A stretch of DNA of 49,559 bases from an uncultured Muribaculaceae bacterium. Its GTDB lineage: Bacteria; Bacteroidota; Bacteroidia; Bacteroidales; Muribaculaceae. A model generated the notes under the pieces. The model saw only the letters and a list, made by a program, of their open reading frames with translations, was not told the origin of the DNA and did not search any database. The position numbers and the translations under genes are program-made. Shown here in pieces: positions 48,007 to 49,559 of this stretch (position 1 is its first letter; each line of letters starts with the position of its first letter). The DNA lies in NCBI GenBank assembly GCA_947632485.1, contig CANRPJ010000022.1, positions 1 to 49,559 on the forward strand, written 5' to 3'.

Positions 48007-49559
48007 ATGAAGCAAAAACTACTTCTGCTGTTTTTAGTTTTCGCATCGTTGGTTTGTCCTCAGGTACTATTCTCACAGACATTTGAGGACGGTAAGTTCA
48101 AATTCAATGTGTCCGACACGCCCGGCGAATGTGAAATTGTTGGGTTAGCATTTGGTCAAATGTCCTCTGGGAATTTAATTATACCGCAGAGTGCCACTTA
48201 TAATGGAAATTCTCTCACTGTAACTAAAATTGGAGATTATGCTTTCATGAATGATATAGGCTTTACTGGTTCTCTTATTATTCCTGATGGTGTCACTTCA
48301 ATCGGTCACTCTGCTTTCTCTGGTTGCAGTCGTTTCACTGGATCTCTTACTATTCCCCAAGGGATAACCTCAATTGGAGAGAACGCTTTTAATGGATGTA
48401 CCGGCTTTAATGGTTCTCTGACTATCTCTTCTGGTGAAATCGGAACAGCTGCTTTCTTCAACTGCACCGGTTTCACTGGTACACTAACTCTTCTCGAGGG
48501 GGTAACTTCAATAGGTAGTCGAGCCTTTTTTCAGTGTAGCGGTTTCACCAGTTTGACTATTTCCGAAGGTGTTAATATAATTGAAGAATTTGCTTTTAGT
48601 GATTGCAGTGGCTTTAGAGGTTCATTAATTCTTCCTAAAGGAATATCGTTAATCGGAAATTATGCTTTTACTGGTTGCAGCAGCTTCACTGGATCTTTGA
48701 CCATCTCGTCTGGTGAAATCGGAGATTATGCTTTCTTCGGTTGTAACTTTACTGGTTCACTTACTCTTCTCGACGGGGTAACCTCAATTGGTAAATGTGC
48801 TTTCGCGTCTTGTAGAGGCTTTACTGGTTTCTTGACGATACCTAATATGGTTGAGTCAATTGGGGATGATGCTTTCTTTAACTGTACTGGATTAAGTGGT
48901 AATTTGACTTTGTCATCGAGCTTAAAGACTTTAGGAACGAGACCCTTTAATAATTGTAATTTTACTGAGATAGAGTCGCTAAATCCGAAGCCTCCAACGA
49001 GTATCGAAGCAGGTCAGGAAAATTGGGTGTTTACAGCTGACAATAGGAAAGCGGCGCTTACAGTACCAGACGGGAGTAAGGCTGCTTACGAGGCTTCGCC
49101 GGTATGGCAGGGCTTTTCTGCGTATAAAACTCCTACAGTAGAGGCAACTGGTATAACTCTTAGCAGGAGTACCTGGAATACCAATATCGGACAGACTATC
49201 ACGCTAACAGCCACAGTGGCACCTGAAAATACCACGGATAAGACAGTGACGTGGAGCTCAAGTGATGAATCAGTAGCCTCTGTTGATGCCGACGGTAAGG
49301 TGACTGCCCTAAAGGCCGGTACGGCTACGATTACGGCTACCACGGCCAATGGACTGGAGGCGAAATGCACAGTGAGCGTGCAGGAGGTAATGGCTACGAA
49401 ACTTGAACTCGACAAGACGAAGATACAGCTCCACCTCTATCATACGCAGACTCTCAAGACTACAATCGCTCCGACCAACACAACCAACCAGACAGTTACC
49501 TGGACTTCGAGCGATCCTACAGTAGCTTCCGTGAGCGAGACGGGAGTAGTAACGGGTGA
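48007..49559 (+). CDS. BspA-like LRR_5 surface protein with Big_2 domains (3' end outside window)
   Basis: The frame from ATG 48007 is open to the last base (517 codons, no stop), so the gene is cut by the window edge. A signal peptide (MKQKLLLLFLVFASLVCPQV) precedes about ten leucine-rich repeats of the BspA/LRR_5 kind. Each has a core like TSIGHSAFSGCSRFTGSLTI or ISSGEIGTAAFFNCTGFTGT, about residues 70-320. Two bacterial Ig-like (Big_2) domains follow (TGITLSRSTWNTNIGQTITL and TKLELDKTKIQLHLYHTQTL). Such proteins are secreted or surface-anchored adhesins of Bacteroidales; a C-terminal sorting signal would lie beyond the window. Confidence 0.88.
   Translation, partial: MKQKLLLLFLVFASLVCPQVLFSQTFEDGKFKFNVSDTPGECEIVGLAFGQMSSGNLIIPQSATYNGNSLTVTKIGDYAFMNDIGFTGSLIIPDGVTSIGHSAFSGCSRFTGSLTIPQGITSIGENAFNGCTGFNGSLTISSGEIGTAAFFNCTGFTGTLTLLEGVTSIGSRAFFQCSGFTSLTISEGVNIIEEFAFSDCSGFRGSLILPKGISLIGNYAFTGCSSFTGSLTISSGEIGDYAFFGCNFTGSLTLLDGVTSIGKCAFASCRGFTGFLTIPNMVESIGDDAFFNCTGLSGNLTLSSSLKTLGTRPFNNCNFTEIESLNPKPPTSIEAGQENWVFTADNRKAALTVPDGSKAAYEASPVWQGFSAYKTPTVEATGITLSRSTWNTNIGQTITLTATVAPENTTDKTVTWSSSDESVASVDADGKVTALKAGTATITATTANGLEAKCTVSVQEVMATKLELDKTKIQLHLYHTQTLKTTIAPTNTTNQTVTWTSSDPTVASVSETGVVTG

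Overview
The window reads as a Bacteroidota (Bacteroidales) chromosome fragment. The evidence is a type III glutamine synthetase, a BspA-type LRR_5/Big_2 surface protein, DUF3408 and MobA/MobC mobilisation modules, and repeated promoters of the form TTTG - about 19 bp - TAnnTTTG. Muribaculaceae is a guess only. Both ends of the window look like assembly break points: base 1 is the first base of a repeated att core, and the last gene runs off the end inside repeated Ig-like domains.

Region 1 (1-20174) is an integrated mobilisable island. An 18-bp direct repeat (1-18 and 20157-20174) bounds it. Paired TTGTCAGC sites, 11 bp apart at both ends, look like integrase arm sites. From left to right it holds a frameshifted hypothetical gene, an HTH/ATPase/primase replication block, DUF3408, a putative oriT, mobC and a relaxase. 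Next comes a compact defence operon (6239-15147): an XRE control protein with its own operator repeats, an Eco57I-type restriction-methylase, a second N6-adenine methylase, an OLD-family ATPase/TOPRIM nuclease and a UvrD-like helicase. The last pair resembles Gabija. A CoiA-like nuclease, an 11-bp-phased repeat array, a YhcG-type nuclease lacking its usual catalytic Asp, and the tyrosine integrase complete the island.

Region 2 (20175 to about 36432) is a second, partly decayed island. It starts at the same att copy with the same layout of terminator hairpin followed by paired repeats. It carries a defence cluster (DUF4062, C5-methylase, DUF3883 endonuclease, C5-methylase, Vsr, membrane protein), then a minus-strand mobilisation/replication block (coiled-coil protein, relaxase, MobC, DnaC-like loader, DUF7833 replication protein, HTH protein). 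A third minus-strand cluster follows: a hypothetical, an SpoT-like HD protein, a Schlafen-AlbA_2 protein whose C-terminal winged helix is out of frame at a 10/11-bp tandem repeat, and an AAA_14/DUF4143 ATPase. The island ends in an integrase fragment next to an internally deleted IS21-family element (36433-38708).

Region 3 (38732-49559) looks like ordinary chromosome: a phosphoethanolamine transferase, an outer-membrane barrel, a secreted esterase, GlnN, a metallo-beta-lactamase-fold protein, a beta-carbonic anhydrase, 1.2 kb of repeat-rich non-coding DNA, and the 5' part of a BspA-like gene.

The most unusual features are the short-period degenerate arrays in the islands: 11-12 bp at 17081-17303, 8 bp at 28368-28613, about 7-8 bp at 29126-29438, and 12 bp inside the replication gene at 30436-30519. 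Others are the five-gene restriction plus OLD/UvrD operon, and the repeat-linked frameshift in the AlbA_2 gene.
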